From Candidatus Bathyarchaeota archaeon (GTDB lineage Archaea > Thermoproteota > Bathyarchaeia > Bathyarchaeales > Bathycorpusculaceae), in NCBI GenBank assembly GCA_003151735.1, contig PLYI01000120.1:62001-126000 (forward strand): a stretch of DNA of 64,000 nucleotides, read 5' to 3'. Under the pieces are notes generated by a model, which was not told the origin of the DNA, did no database searches, and was given only the letters and a program-made list of their open reading frames with translations. The position numbers were made by a program, and so were the translations under genes. Every line of letters begins with the position of its first letter. The first letter of the stretch is position 1. Positions 8,105 to 16,170 of the stretch are shown one piece after another.

Positions 8105-9283
8105 ATGAGAAAAAACGGAAAATACTTATTCACATCCGAGTCAGTTGGGGAAGGTCACCCAGACAAAGTTGCAGACCAAATATCCGATAGTGTTTTAGAC
8201 GCGATATTCACTACCGATCCTAAAGCAAGAGTTGACTGCGAAACTCTTGTTATGCAGGGAACCGTAATGATTACAGGTCAAATAACCACTTGCTCATACG
8301 TTAACATCCCAAAAATTGTTCGCCAAACACTCAAAGAAATTGGGTTTGACAATGCAAAGGATGGTTTAGACTGGGAAACATGCGGCGTTTTAGTTTCGTT
8401 AACTGAGCAGTCTCCAGACATATCTATGGGAGTAACCGAATCTAAAGGTCACGAGCAGGGCGCTGGTGATCAAGGAATGGTTTTTGGCTATGCATCTAAT
8501 GAGACAAAAGAGCTTATGCCTTTGCCAATTATGTTGGCGCATAGACTTGTCAAACGCTTAGCTGAATGCAGAAAAACAAAGATTATGCCATATCTGCGGC
8601 CCGATTGCAAGTCTCAAGTTACAGTTGAATATGACTGTTGCAAACCAAAATGTGTTAAAACCGTGGTTATTGCTGCTCAAAATAACGGAACTGTTGACGA
8701 TAAAATTCTCAAGAGCGATATCATTGAAAAAGTAATAAAAAACGTTATACCTGCTGACCTTATGGCACCAGACATAAATTACGTCATCAACGGCACAGGC
8801 AGATTCGTAATCGGCGGAACCCTCGCAGATTCAGGTTTAACAGGCAGAAAAATCATTGTCGACACATACGGCGGAGTCGGAAGCCACGGGGGCGGATGCT
8901 TCAGCGGCAAAGACCCATCAAAAGTTGACCGCTCAGGCTGCTACATGGCAAGATACATCGCTAAGAACGTTGTCGCTTCCGGCTTAGCAGACCAATGCGA
9001 AATCCAAATCTCCTATGCCATCGGCGTTGCACAACCAATCTCAGTGCTCGTAAACACTTATGAAACGGGAAAAATTTCAGACGAAAAAATCCTGGAACTA
9101 GTAAAGAAGTACTTCGACATGAGACCTAAAGCAATCATTGACCAACTCAACCTGCTAAGACCAATCTACAAGAAAACAGCGGTGTTCGGTCACTTCGGCA
9201 GGGAAGACGCTGATTTTCCATGGGAAAAAACTGATAAGTCTGACCTGCTCAAAAAAGAGCTTGAGAAAGCCAAAAAAGCATAA
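8105..9283 (+). CDS. metK: S-adenosylmethionine synthetase, bacterial-type
   Basis: MetK makes S-adenosylmethionine from methionine and ATP. This 392-residue protein is the bacterial/eukaryotic type: [14 protein letters not shown] at the N-terminus, the D-x-G-x-GDQG-like segment [12 protein letters not shown], and the glycine- and Lys-rich [17 protein letters not shown] loop. Most archaea use the distantly related archaeal MAT family instead, so this gene was probably acquired. A SAM supply is relevant here because the window holds four or more radical SAM proteins. The upstream space to ridA is shared with that divergent gene; I see no SAM riboswitch. Confidence 0.95.
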   Translation: MRKNGKYLFTSESVGEGHPDKVADQISDSVLDAIFTTDPKARVDCETLVMQGTVMITGQITTCSYVNIPKIVRQTLKEIGFDNAKDGLDWETCGVLVSLTEQSPDISMGVTESKGHEQGAGDQGMVFGYASNETKELMPLPIMLAHRLVKRLAECRKTKIMPYLRPDCKSQVTVEYDCCKPKCVKTVVIAAQNNGTVDDKILKSDIIEKVIKNVIPADLMAPDINYVINGTGRFVIGGTLADSGLTGRKIIVDTYGGVGSHGGGCFSGKDPSKVDRSGCYMARYIAKNVVASGLADQCEIQISYAIGVAQPISVLVNTYETGKISDEKILELVKKYFDMRPKAIIDQLNLLRPIYKKTAVFGHFGREDADFPWEKTDKSDLLKKELEKAKKA

Positions 9284-9440
9284 TCTTTCCCTTTTTAACT
9301 TTATTTTTCTTTAAATTCATATTTCTTGAGAAAATCTTACCGCCCTCTTACCTGAGCTGAAACTATAAATTGATCACTATCACGACGTAGAAATCAATCT
9401 CTACAATTGGTAGGCTTGCGCGGCTAAAAAGCATCTACGG

Positions 9441-9484
9441 ACCTACCTCCTACAGGTTTCTGCAATGATATCCTATTAGGATCC
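9441..9484 (-). repeat. Dispersed intergenic element, partial copy C
   Basis: Read on the minus strand it starts GGATCCTAATA and continues through CATTGCAGAAAC to a GGAGGTAGGT segment, matching the left half of copies A and B. It lies between metK and the CinA-like gene and abuts the large hairpin that starts at 9483. Confidence 0.6.
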
Positions 9485-9607
9485 GAGGGGTGTGCATTAT
9501 TCTGTTTTTTTGCGGTTTTTTGCTTTTTTGCTGTTACTTCTCAAGTTGTTTACCAGAAAAGTTAAACAGCAAAAAGAATACAAAACCGAATTATGCACAC
9601 TTCTCGG
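9483..9607. repeat. Large imperfect hairpin (inverted repeat)
   Basis: The arms are about 50 bases each. CCGAG at 9483 pairs with CTCGG ending at 9607; GTGTGCAT (9490-9497) pairs with ATGCACAC (9593-9600); TTTTTGCTGTT pairs with AACAGCAAAAA near the loop; between them are T-rich segments with small mismatches. The loop is about 20 bases. It lies in the 405-base gap between the convergent metK and CinA-like genes, so it could be a bidirectional terminator, a structured RNA or a small MITE-like insertion. Terminal target duplications are not evident. Confidence 0.7.
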
Positions 9608-9688
9608 CTCCAAATATGTCTCTCCTCGGGTTAGTTTGTAAAGCAATTTGTTGGGGTTTTCGTTGGTGCTTAAATGTTTGGTCCCGAA

Positions 9689-10513
9689 TCATCCTTCAAG
9701 CTTAGTATCTATCGCTCCGCCATTCGCCTCAATCAAAACGGCAAGCTGCTTTGCGGCTTTGACCAGTTTTTCAGCAGGTCTCTCCTTTTGGCTTGCTATC
9801 AGGGTTAGATGGAGTTCTACGTGGGGTTTATTTTCTGTGCGCATAGGATGAGACTTCACATAAACCCCCAAATTATCGCACATTACCTTGTCGATTAAAG
9901 GTGCCAGACGTGACTCCATTATGTTATCTGCAAAAATACTCCTTTCACAAAAAACACTGCTACCCACTGCTTGCTTTATCAAGGGCGCTATGGTTTCACT
10001 AAAAATCGCTTCCATTTCCACGGGAACTCCCGGCAGGGCAAACAAAACCGTTTCCTGCAAATCAACTCGTACTCCTGGCGCAGTTCCAATTGGGTTGTTT
10101 ACGGGCTCGGTTTTCTCGGGTAGAGTTGCCATCTTAACTCTTGGAGGCGTCAACTCGATTTCCGTTGGAAACCCCCGCTTTTTGGCGTACTCCATGCATT
10201 TTTGCTCAACCGTTCTCAGGGCTTTTGGGTTTACTTCTAGTTTGCGGTTTAGTGCTTTCGCGATACCTTGAAGGGTTTTATCATCAAACGTTGGTCCTAA
10301 GCCGCCAGTGGTAATTATGAACTGCGGTTTTCGCGCAATGGATTCACAGATGCAACCAGCGATTTCTTCGATGGTGTCCTGGATTACTGTGACTCGTTTA
10401 ACGTTTGCACCGAGTTGTGTGGCTTGTTTGGCTAGATAGTGTGCATTTGTATCCTTTACCTTTCCGATGAGTAACTCGTTGCCAACGCAAACGATCTCAA
10501 TACCTAGTGTCAT
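9689..10513 (-). CDS. CinA N-terminal/MoaB-like molybdopterin-binding-fold protein
   Basis: A 274-residue protein of the competence/damage-inducible CinA N-terminal family, often annotated as nicotinamide mononucleotide deamidase-related. Visible motifs are VGNELLIGKVKDTNAHYLA at the start, TTGGLGPTFDD (the molybdopterin-binding-fold signature, residues about 67-77), and LPGVPVEMEAIF. There is no separate C-terminal CinA deamidase domain, as usual for archaeal members, so NMN deamidation should not be assumed. Single gene with its own upstream region. Confidence 0.85.
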   Translation of the reverse strand: MTLGIEIVCVGNELLIGKVKDTNAHYLAKQATQLGANVKRVTVIQDTIEEIAGCICESIARKPQFIITTGGLGPTFDDKTLQGIAKALNRKLEVNPKALRTVEQKCMEYAKKRGFPTEIELTPPRVKMATLPEKTEPVNNPIGTAPGVRVDLQETVLFALPGVPVEMEAIFSETIAPLIKQAVGSSVFCERSIFADNIMESRLAPLIDKVMCDNLGVYVKSHPMRTENKPHVELHLTLIASQKERPAEKLVKAAKQLAVLIEANGGAIDTKLEG

Positions 10514-10675
10514 GCCTGTTCCTCTGGAGCGATAGGAATAAGGTTTGTTTTCTTATACTGCTTGCGGTTTGTGCTATTTGGCAACTCCATAAAAATGTAG
10601 TAGAGTTTCCAGAAATTTCAAAAAAATAAACAGCGTCAGAGCTAAAGAAAAAGGTCTTTCCTTTTCCATACTATT

Positions 10676-10882
10676 CTATTTTTTGCTAAGATACCATTTG
10701 AGGTATTCTTTTCGGCGGTTCTCTCGCTCTTCTTCCTCGGTTTCTTGACCTGGTCTGTTCTTATCATGCAAATCGTTGAGTTCTTGCCCTGTACATGTTA
10801 AGCCGCAGCTTTTGCAGACATAATGTTTAGTCAACGAGATATACTGTATTTCTCCGCCACATTCTGGACAGTAATTTACCAT
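10676..10882 (-). CDS. Small zinc-ribbon protein
   Basis: A 68-residue protein with one zinc ribbon, C-P-x-C...C-x-x-C (YCPECGG and VCKSCGLTC), then an acidic and basic helical tail (QETEEEERENRRKEYLKWYL). The frame is open to 10954, but that 24-residue basic extension adds nothing family-like and an ATG at 10882 starts right before the ribbon. Archaeal ribbons of this kind resemble the TFIIB N-terminal ribbon but the core domain is missing. Function unknown. It lies downstream of htpX on the same strand. Confidence 0.7.
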   Translation of the reverse strand: MVNYCPECGGEIQYISLTKHYVCKSCGLTCTGQELNDLHDKNRPGQETEEEERENRRKEYLKWYLSKK

Positions 10883-10979
10883 TTTTGTTTCTCTTTTCAA
10901 TAGTTTTGTAATAATTCGTTTCTTGGGTGATATTAGTCTTCGCATGAATTTCAATAGATTTAACCAAAAAAAGGTTTCG

Positions 10980-12053
10980 TTATACGTGTCTGTACATTTT
11001 GTCGTTGCTGTAGTTTCCAGTGCTCATTTCCTGCTCAATTTCTTTCAAAAGTAAAATACGCTTAAAGGTGGGCGGGTGCGTAGCAAACAAACTGTTCATT
11101 TGAACCCACGTTGATTTAGATTCTTTCTCCATGGCTAACTCCAACTCGCGCTCATCCAAAACGCCGTTGTGGTCCAAGTCGTACTCGTCTTTTTTATCCA
11201 TAATATGTTGAACTTCCTGCTTTGCCAACGCTGGGTCCTCGATGTAGAAGGCTCTGGCGCCCTCTGGTGGTTTAGGTGAAATGGATAAGCCATATGTGAT
11301 TTTTGCTAAGGCACTTTCCAATTCTCGGGGTTGACCTGTCACGTAAGCCGAATAGGCGTCGGCATAGTGTTCTCGGAGTCGGCTAAGCCTCATTACGATT
11401 AGAAACGTGATTATGTAGACGGCAAAAGAGATTACGCCGATTATGATTAAAGCGACTCCGGAATTATCCTTATTGTTTCTTCGCCCCGCTGAACTAAACG
11501 CTCCTGCTCGCAGAGCAACCTGCGCTATGATGTAGGCAATTAACGGCAAGGCAGAAAGCACCGTCATAACAACGTAGTCTTTGTGCTTAACGTGTCCCAG
11601 CTCATGGGCGATGACTCCTCTAATTTCAGCTTCATTTAGCTGCCTGAGGAGTCCTTCATGCACTGCTAGTGTTGCATTGCTTGCAGAACGACCAAACGTG
11701 AACGCATTTGGCGTATCATTCGGAACAACAGCCAATCTAGGCATAGATAAGCCACTTTTATCCGCTAATTCCTTAACGGTTGATTCAAGCCAAGGATTTT
11801 CACCAGGCTTAAGATAATGCAGCCTTGTGGTCGCAGCAACAATCGCTGGGCCAACCGCATATTGGAACAGGATGAACAGAGCTGAACCGCCTAAAGCCAC
11901 AAGCAATCCAGTGAAAACGTCTAACTGAAGGAAATAAACGATTACGAAAACGAATAAGCCGAATATGAAGGCAGATAGGAAAATGGATGTTGCCATTGCA
12001 AACTTGAGTTGGGACAGACTAGCCAAGCGCTTTTGCCTCTTGTTGTTTTTCAA
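10980..12053 (-). CDS. htpX: HtpX-like membrane metalloprotease with EF-hand loop
   Basis: An M48 family zinc protease that degrades misfolded membrane proteins. Two N-terminal membrane helices (about 18-40 and 45-70) precede the catalytic domain; the zinc site is HELGH at residues 150-154 with the third ligand in REHYADAYSA (Glu228); two more helices lie at 162-182 and 200-222. ATHPP near the C-terminus is a family hallmark. Unusual is residues 292-303, a complete canonical EF-hand loop (D-x-D-x-N-G-x-L-D-x-x-E) embedded between the active-site half and the ATHPP segment, which could make activity calcium dependent. Length is 357, longer than the typical 280-300, the extra being this segment. 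Confidence 0.9.
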   Translation of the reverse strand: MKNNKRQKRLASLSQLKFAMATSIFLSAFIFGLFVFVIVYFLQLDVFTGLLVALGGSALFILFQYAVGPAIVAATTRLHYLKPGENPWLESTVKELADKSGLSMPRLAVVPNDTPNAFTFGRSASNATLAVHEGLLRQLNEAEIRGVIAHELGHVKHKDYVVMTVLSALPLIAYIIAQVALRAGAFSSAGRRNNKDNSGVALIIIGVISFAVYIITFLIVMRLSRLREHYADAYSAYVTGQPRELESALAKITYGLSISPKPPEGARAFYIEDPALAKQEVQHIMDKKDEYDLDHNGVLDERELELAMEKESKSTWVQMNSLFATHPPTFKRILLLKEIEQEMSTGNYSNDKMYRHV

Positions 12054-12122
12054 AAGTAATGCATTAGAGAATTAAGTCTTTCCCAAAATTACAGAAAAAA
12101 CCCAAAAAAAATAAAAGAAGAT

Positions 12123-13106
12123 TTAGATGGGGTAAGCTCCGCAGGTTTTGCAGAACTGTATCTTTGTTTTGATATAGCTTTGGCACTTGGGGCACTGTAC
12201 TGCGCCTTCGACTTTTGGGAACACATCTTTGGGTTTGCCGAATTTCTTGCGGAAGGTCTCGTAGTAAAGGAGTTGTTCTTTGTCTTGGATTTCGACATCG
12301 TCTTTTTCTTTGATGGCGGCTTTTTTCTTTGCAAATTCCTCGTCTGTTACAAAGTCGTTGAAGTGTGTTCTTAGGCTCTCGGTTCCTGTTCCTGCTTCCA
12401 GCGGTGCTTTTGGTCTCCAGATTACGTCTTTTGGAATTACGTCTTCGTATGTTTTTCGCAGAATCCACTTGCTGTATTTTACGCCGTTGTACATGTTTAT
12501 CTTGTATTTGATGGGTAGTTTCTTTGCCCACGTCATGAACTCAGGGTCCATGTATGGCGCTTTGATGGTCATTCCAAGAGATGCAGCCATTGGAAGTGAG
12601 GAGAACCCCATTTCTGCCCACATTTCTTCCTGCTTTTTTGCAAATTCAGCTTCTGTTAGGTGGAATTGCCATGGGTAACCGAAAAGTTCGTCTAATGCGT
12701 CGCCTGTGAAAACGCTTTTTATTCCCTTTTCTTTAAAGAGGGTTAAGCCGATGTATACTGGGAGGCTGTTTCTGATTTCCATGGGGTCGTATTTTTTGAG
12801 TGCTTCCACAACTTTTGGGTAAAATTTGAGTACGTCTTCGCGGCCGAACTGGTGGGTTTCTTGTGTAAGATGTAGGAGTGCAACCATTTTTTTAACGTAT
12901 TCGGTGTCTTTCGGAGTTCCGCCTTTGAAGGCTAAGGTTAAACAGGGGATGTCTGGTTTGTATTTTACTGCTTCGTAAGCAATTATTTGGGTGTCGGTTC
13001 CGGCGGAGAAGAGGAAGCCTTCTGCCATATTTTTTTTGACACATTTGTTTACCAGTGTTCTGACTTCGGGTATGAGTTTGGTAACTTCTGACTGATTAAG
13101 CGTCAT
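12123..13106 (-). CDS. Asparagine synthase-like ATP pyrophosphatase with C-terminal zinc ribbon
   Basis: A 327-residue protein resembling the synthetase half of asparagine synthase B, without the N-terminal glutaminase. The PP-loop is FSAGTDTQ rather than the usual SGGxDS; FTGDALDELFGYPW matches the second conserved block (GDGADELFGGY). The C-terminus is a zinc ribbon (QCPKCQSYIKTKIQFCKTC). Archaeal proteins of this class probably adenylate a carboxylate, but the substrate is unknown. The start at 13106 is chosen because GAGGGA lies six bases upstream; an ATG five codons earlier is less well placed. It is divergent from the nitrilase gene, with a perfect inverted repeat between them. Confidence 0.8.
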   Translation of the reverse strand: MTLNQSEVTKLIPEVRTLVNKCVKKNMAEGFLFSAGTDTQIIAYEAVKYKPDIPCLTLAFKGGTPKDTEYVKKMVALLHLTQETHQFGREDVLKFYPKVVEALKKYDPMEIRNSLPVYIGLTLFKEKGIKSVFTGDALDELFGYPWQFHLTEAEFAKKQEEMWAEMGFSSLPMAASLGMTIKAPYMDPEFMTWAKKLPIKYKINMYNGVKYSKWILRKTYEDVIPKDVIWRPKAPLEAGTGTESLRTHFNDFVTDEEFAKKKAAIKEKDDVEIQDKEQLLYYETFRKKFGKPKDVFPKVEGAVQCPKCQSYIKTKIQFCKTCGAYPI

Positions 13107-13152
13107 TTCTATCCCTCGCATTACAGTGTTTGTCGTTCAGCCAGTATTTAAG

Positions 13153-13182
13153 TTTATCCGTATGCATATGAAAGCGGATAAA
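13153..13182. promoter_or_regulatory. Operator-like inverted repeat between divergent genes
   Basis: TTTATCCG (13153-13160) and CGGATAAA (13175-13182) form perfect 8-bp arms separated by 14 bases, in the 216-base region between the divergent asparagine-synthase-like and nitrilase-family genes. The position near the promoters suggests a repressor site. Confidence 0.5.
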
Positions 13183-13322
13183 TATTAAACATATGTACTG
13201 AAACCAATGTTAATGCTGAACAATCGACTACCACCAGCGCTTAGTTTTTCATTAACATCTCAAGCAACTATGTTTAAATGCTCAAAAACAAAACTCATAA
13301 CACCCTACCGAGGCGCCAAAAC

Positions 13323-14084
13323 GTGAAAGTCAGCCTACTACACATGAAAATACAACCAACCATAGAAGACAACCTAAAAGCCGCCAAAGCCGCCACCATA
13401 AAAGCAGCAAAACAAAAACCCGCCCTAATTGCCCTACCCGAATACTTCACCGTACCCAACTGCATGGCAGACTTCACCGAAGCACAAAAAATATCTCAAG
13501 AAACCTGCGCTAAAACTTTACGTTTTCTACAGAAAGTTTCCAAAGAAATCGGAGGCATCTACCTTCTCGGCGGCACAGTACTTGAAGAAGACTGCGGTAA
13601 ATACTACAACACCAGCACGTTGTGGAGAAACGGTCAACTCTTAGCAAAATACAAGAAGATAAATCCGATAAAGGCTGAAGTTGAGGCAGGCGTTGCCAAA
13701 GGTACATCGCCTCTTGTTGTGGACACTGAATTGGGCAGGCTTGGGTTGATTGTATGCGCTGACACCTTTGACCCTCCTCTTGTTAAGAGGATCGCTGAGT
13801 TAGGCGCTGAAATCGTTTCTCTGCCAGTTGCAGCCATGGGCACTCACCCAACTGTTAAGGGGCACCCATTAACCGAGGGCATCTCACGAGACTATGGCAT
13901 GTTTATATTAAAGGTTGGGAATGTCTGCTCGAACATGCGCGGCGGCAGAAGCGCCATAATCGCTCCATGGGGTGTACTTGACGAAGTAACTGATGCACCA
14001 GAAGACTCAGTGCTGACCGCAGACTTAGACATGCCACGACTCAGAGAATACCGTCGAAAACTCGGCAAACCCCTCGCTACCTAA
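13323..14084 (+). CDS. Nitrilase-superfamily carbon-nitrogen hydrolase
   Basis: A 253-residue amidase/nitrilase. The catalytic triad is visible: Glu in ALIALPEYF, Lys in KYKKINP, and Cys in LIVCADTFDP, in the standard order and spacing. GIYLLGGTV and SRDYGMF/GGRSAIIAPWG are further family segments. Members hydrolyse amides such as omega-amides or N-carbamoyl compounds; the substrate here cannot be read. The GTG at 13323 is chosen as the start since GAGGCG lies eight bases before it and a TTTAAATG box lies about 50 bases before; an ATG at 13278 in the same frame would lie inside the promoter. Confidence 0.85.
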   Translation: MKVSLLHMKIQPTIEDNLKAAKAATIKAAKQKPALIALPEYFTVPNCMADFTEAQKISQETCAKTLRFLQKVSKEIGGIYLLGGTVLEEDCGKYYNTSTLWRNGQLLAKYKKINPIKAEVEAGVAKGTSPLVVDTELGRLGLIVCADTFDPPLVKRIAELGAEIVSLPVAAMGTHPTVKGHPLTEGISRDYGMFILKVGNVCSNMRGGRSAIIAPWGVLDEVTDAPEDSVLTADLDMPRLREYRRKLGKPLAT

Positions 14085-14108
14085 GTATGTTTTTATAAAA
14101 ATGGACAG

Positions 14109-14131
14109 CTGACTTTTTGTCAACAAGTCAG
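14109..14131. promoter_or_regulatory. Palindrome upstream of a membrane regulator gene
   Basis: CTGACTT (14109-14115) and AAGTCAG (14125-14131) form perfect 7-bp arms around nine bases, just before an AT-rich TATA-like stretch (TTAAATACATAAAG) and the start of the frameshifted winged-helix gene. It could be an autoregulatory operator or the terminator of the nitrilase gene. Confidence 0.45.
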
Positions 14132-14176
14132 GGATTAAATACATAAAGCCTCTAATCAAGTTCTCTGTGAAATCAA

Positions 14177-14946
14177 ATGTCAGTAATTGCCGAGCTCTTC
14201 GAAAAGGTCTCTCATCCAACACGGCTAAAAATTCTAAGTCTCCTCCAAGATGACCCGATGAATTTTAGCCAACTAAAAAATGCTCTAAACATTGAAAGCA
14301 ATGGCAACCTTGACCACCATCTCAAAAAAATAGACACCTGATCTACCTTGATTCAGGCGGCTTATACAAGCTCTCAGACGACGGAAAAAAAGCCATCCGA
14401 GCAGTGCAAATTATGGAAGCCAGCATCACACCCAAAAAGGAAAACACCGCTTCATTGCAGGGAACCAAGGTATTCTATGCTTTCCTTGCAATCACCTGCG
14501 TGTTTCCCATCTCCGTTGCCGCCATCTTATTTGCAACAGCGCCTGCTGAGTCTTCACCCGCAGTATTGGCAGGAGAAATAGGCGGGTTAATCGCTGTGTT
14601 TATTGGTTTGTTAGCTGCTGTCGTCGGGTTTAGGCGAACCATAAAAGCAGACACCGCGTCCACGGAGCAATTGACTTATTTCCCAAGCAGCAAAGACCCA
14701 GGGAGTCAAGGAGACTGGCTGAGAAACGTTGGTTTCTTCGGCAGTTACTTAGCGGTTTTTCTCTCGGTGGTCTACATCGAGTTCTCCTCGATAGAGTTTT
14801 CAGGGAAATTCATTTGGATAGTGCTGAGCCTTATAGCGCTTATAGCGTTAGGGTTCACTGCGCAATCGCTGATTTACACGGTGATAGAGAAGGCAAACAG
14901 CAGAATCAGAAGACCCAAAACAAACCAGCCCAGTACTACAGGCTAA
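14177..14946 (+). pseudogene. Winged-helix membrane regulator, frame broken at an A7 run
   Basis: The ATG at 14177 opens an ArsR-like winged helix (FEKVSHPTRLKILSLLQDD, then NGNLDHHLKK) that hits TGA at about 14342. The next frame continues directly with HLIYLDSGGLYKLSDDGKKA, the expected wing and last helix, and then about 180 residues with four membrane helices to TAA at 14946. Adding one A to the A7 run in CTC-AAA-AAA-A restores a single protein of about 256 residues. Either the gene is newly inactivated or the run was read one base short. The intact downstream part could also be expressed alone from the ATG at 14404 or 14413. Function: predicted membrane-bound transcription regulator. Confidence 0.7.
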
Positions 14947-14990
14947 ATTTGAGCCACCTTTAAAGGGCACTTGGTTTTTTTGAGTTAGTT

Positions 14991-15875
14991 TCAGTATGTT
15001 TTTTCCCAGTTATCGACTATCTGCTTCATCTTTGTAAACTCGTAGGTGTCGAGCCATTCGCGGAAGTCGCTGTTGTGGACAGCGAAATATGCGATTTGGC
15101 GTGCGTTTTCTGAGTCGTGGACAAGAAGCAACACAGCTTGGAGGGTATGCCTGGAAATATAAGAAACTGTTTTGAGCAAAGCGCCGAGTTTTTCATCGGT
15201 CGGCAACTCGGAGCTTAACTCTACTACAACAGGTTTCTTCAGAGTGGCAACGAAGTCTCGAACAATAGTGTCGACCCAATAGTTTGTGAAGTAATCCCGA
15301 GACGACAGAGGTACATGGAAATAATCAACTAATTCGGCGATTGCGCTGAAATCTATGCCGAACCGTTCTTTAGCCAGAACTGGATCAGGGAACATTTCAA
15401 CCGCAAATGTCCCTTTTGTGTGGGTTTTGGCTTCTTTTAGGAATGCCGTGACGGTTTTGGCGCGCCATTCGGTCCAGCTTAAGCCGCTTTTTTGGCGTTG
15501 CTCCGTGCATCTGGGGCATGTGCAGTATCCTTCGTCGGCGAAATGATAGAGGTTTAAGGTGACGCCAGTGATGTCTTCTTTGGATAGGATGTCAAGGTAT
15601 TCGTAGACTTTTGTGCGGTAGAGTGGGTGGGTTGGGCATACGAAGTCAAAAGCCAAGTTGTTTCTTCTGTTTCGCCTTAGCGCTGGACCATTGTGAGAGG
15701 TGGAGACTATGGTTGGGTCTTCGCGGATGGCTTTGGCGTCGCAGAAAACGGTAACGTCGTTTTGCATGCCCTTTGCAGCTGGGAAAGCTTGACCGTCAGC
15801 CCATTTGCTGTAGTAAACGTGCGGGTCAAAGCCTTCGACATGTTCAGGTTTGTACGTGACTAAGCCTATCTGCAT
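14991..15875 (-). CDS. Conserved protein with FAD-x-x-C-x-C-x-x-C motif, paralogue 1
   Basis: A 294-residue protein of unknown function. It is a clear paralogue of the gene at 17277 on the other strand: both begin with a short beta strand (GLVTYKPEHVEGF / GVFLYQPEPVEGV), share GPALR-x-N-x-R-x-NL-x-x-D-x-VC, the motif HFAD-x-x-x-CTCPRC (a likely metal or cluster site), and WRAKTVT-x-FL, then FPDP/LPDP...RFG-x-D. The pattern of strands and helices looks like a TIM barrel, and CPRC near the fourth strand occurs in some glycoside-hydrolase-like proteins, but I do not recognise the family. Cytoplasmic, no signal peptide. Confidence 0.75.
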   Translation of the reverse strand: MQIGLVTYKPEHVEGFDPHVYYSKWADGQAFPAAKGMQNDVTVFCDAKAIREDPTIVSTSHNGPALRRNRRNNLAFDFVCPTHPLYRTKVYEYLDILSKEDITGVTLNLYHFADEGYCTCPRCTEQRQKSGLSWTEWRAKTVTAFLKEAKTHTKGTFAVEMFPDPVLAKERFGIDFSAIAELVDYFHVPLSSRDYFTNYWVDTIVRDFVATLKKPVVVELSSELPTDEKLGALLKTVSYISRHTLQAVLLLVHDSENARQIAYFAVHNSDFREWLDTYEFTKMKQIVDNWEKTY

Positions 15876-15933
15876 GGCTAACCCTCTGCTCGCAACAAAT
15901 ATATTCTTGGCGCTTAATTAATTGTTGATTCAA

Positions 15934-16152
15934 ATGGGCAAACAGAAATCATCCATCACAATCGATCCCGCTAAATGTGCTCCTTGCACGGGTCAGATTT
16001 GCATCGGTGTTTGTCCACAGGGCGCCCTGGAAGAGGGCAGGAACAGAAAACCCCAAGTCATCGAAGTAGTGCAGTGCACGAAGTGTGGTGTCTGTGTAAA
16101 CTTGTGTCCAGCCAAAGCCATCACTATAAATGTTAGCAACCCCAAAAAGTAG
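15934..16152 (+). CDS. 2x[4Fe-4S] ferredoxin-like protein
   Basis: A 72-residue ferredoxin with two Cys motifs: CAPCTGQICIGVCP (C-x2-C-x4-C-x3-CP, a longer first loop than usual) and CTKCGVCVNLCP (C-x2-C-x2-C-x3-CP). The ATG at 15934 is preferred over an in-frame TTG at 15922. Only 18 bases separate it from cbiZ on the same strand, so the two are probably one transcript; the paralogue at 17277 follows. It may hand electrons to a partner acting on corrinoids, an inference from context. Confidence 0.85.
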   Translation: MGKQKSSITIDPAKCAPCTGQICIGVCPQGALEEGRNRKPQVIEVVQCTKCGVCVNLCPAKAITINVSNPKK

Positions 16153-16170
16153 CAGTCAAGGGGAACTGGC

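Noticed and set aside
7943-8105. 54-residue N-terminal extension of RidA
   Set aside because: No family member has it, and the ATG at 7943 gives the standard RidA length; the extension covers the promoter shared with metK.
12064-12531. Minus-strand frame of 155 codons, rich in Arg/Lys/Asn
   Set aside because: It overlaps the asparagine-synthase-like gene in another frame and has low-complexity composition; a shadow.
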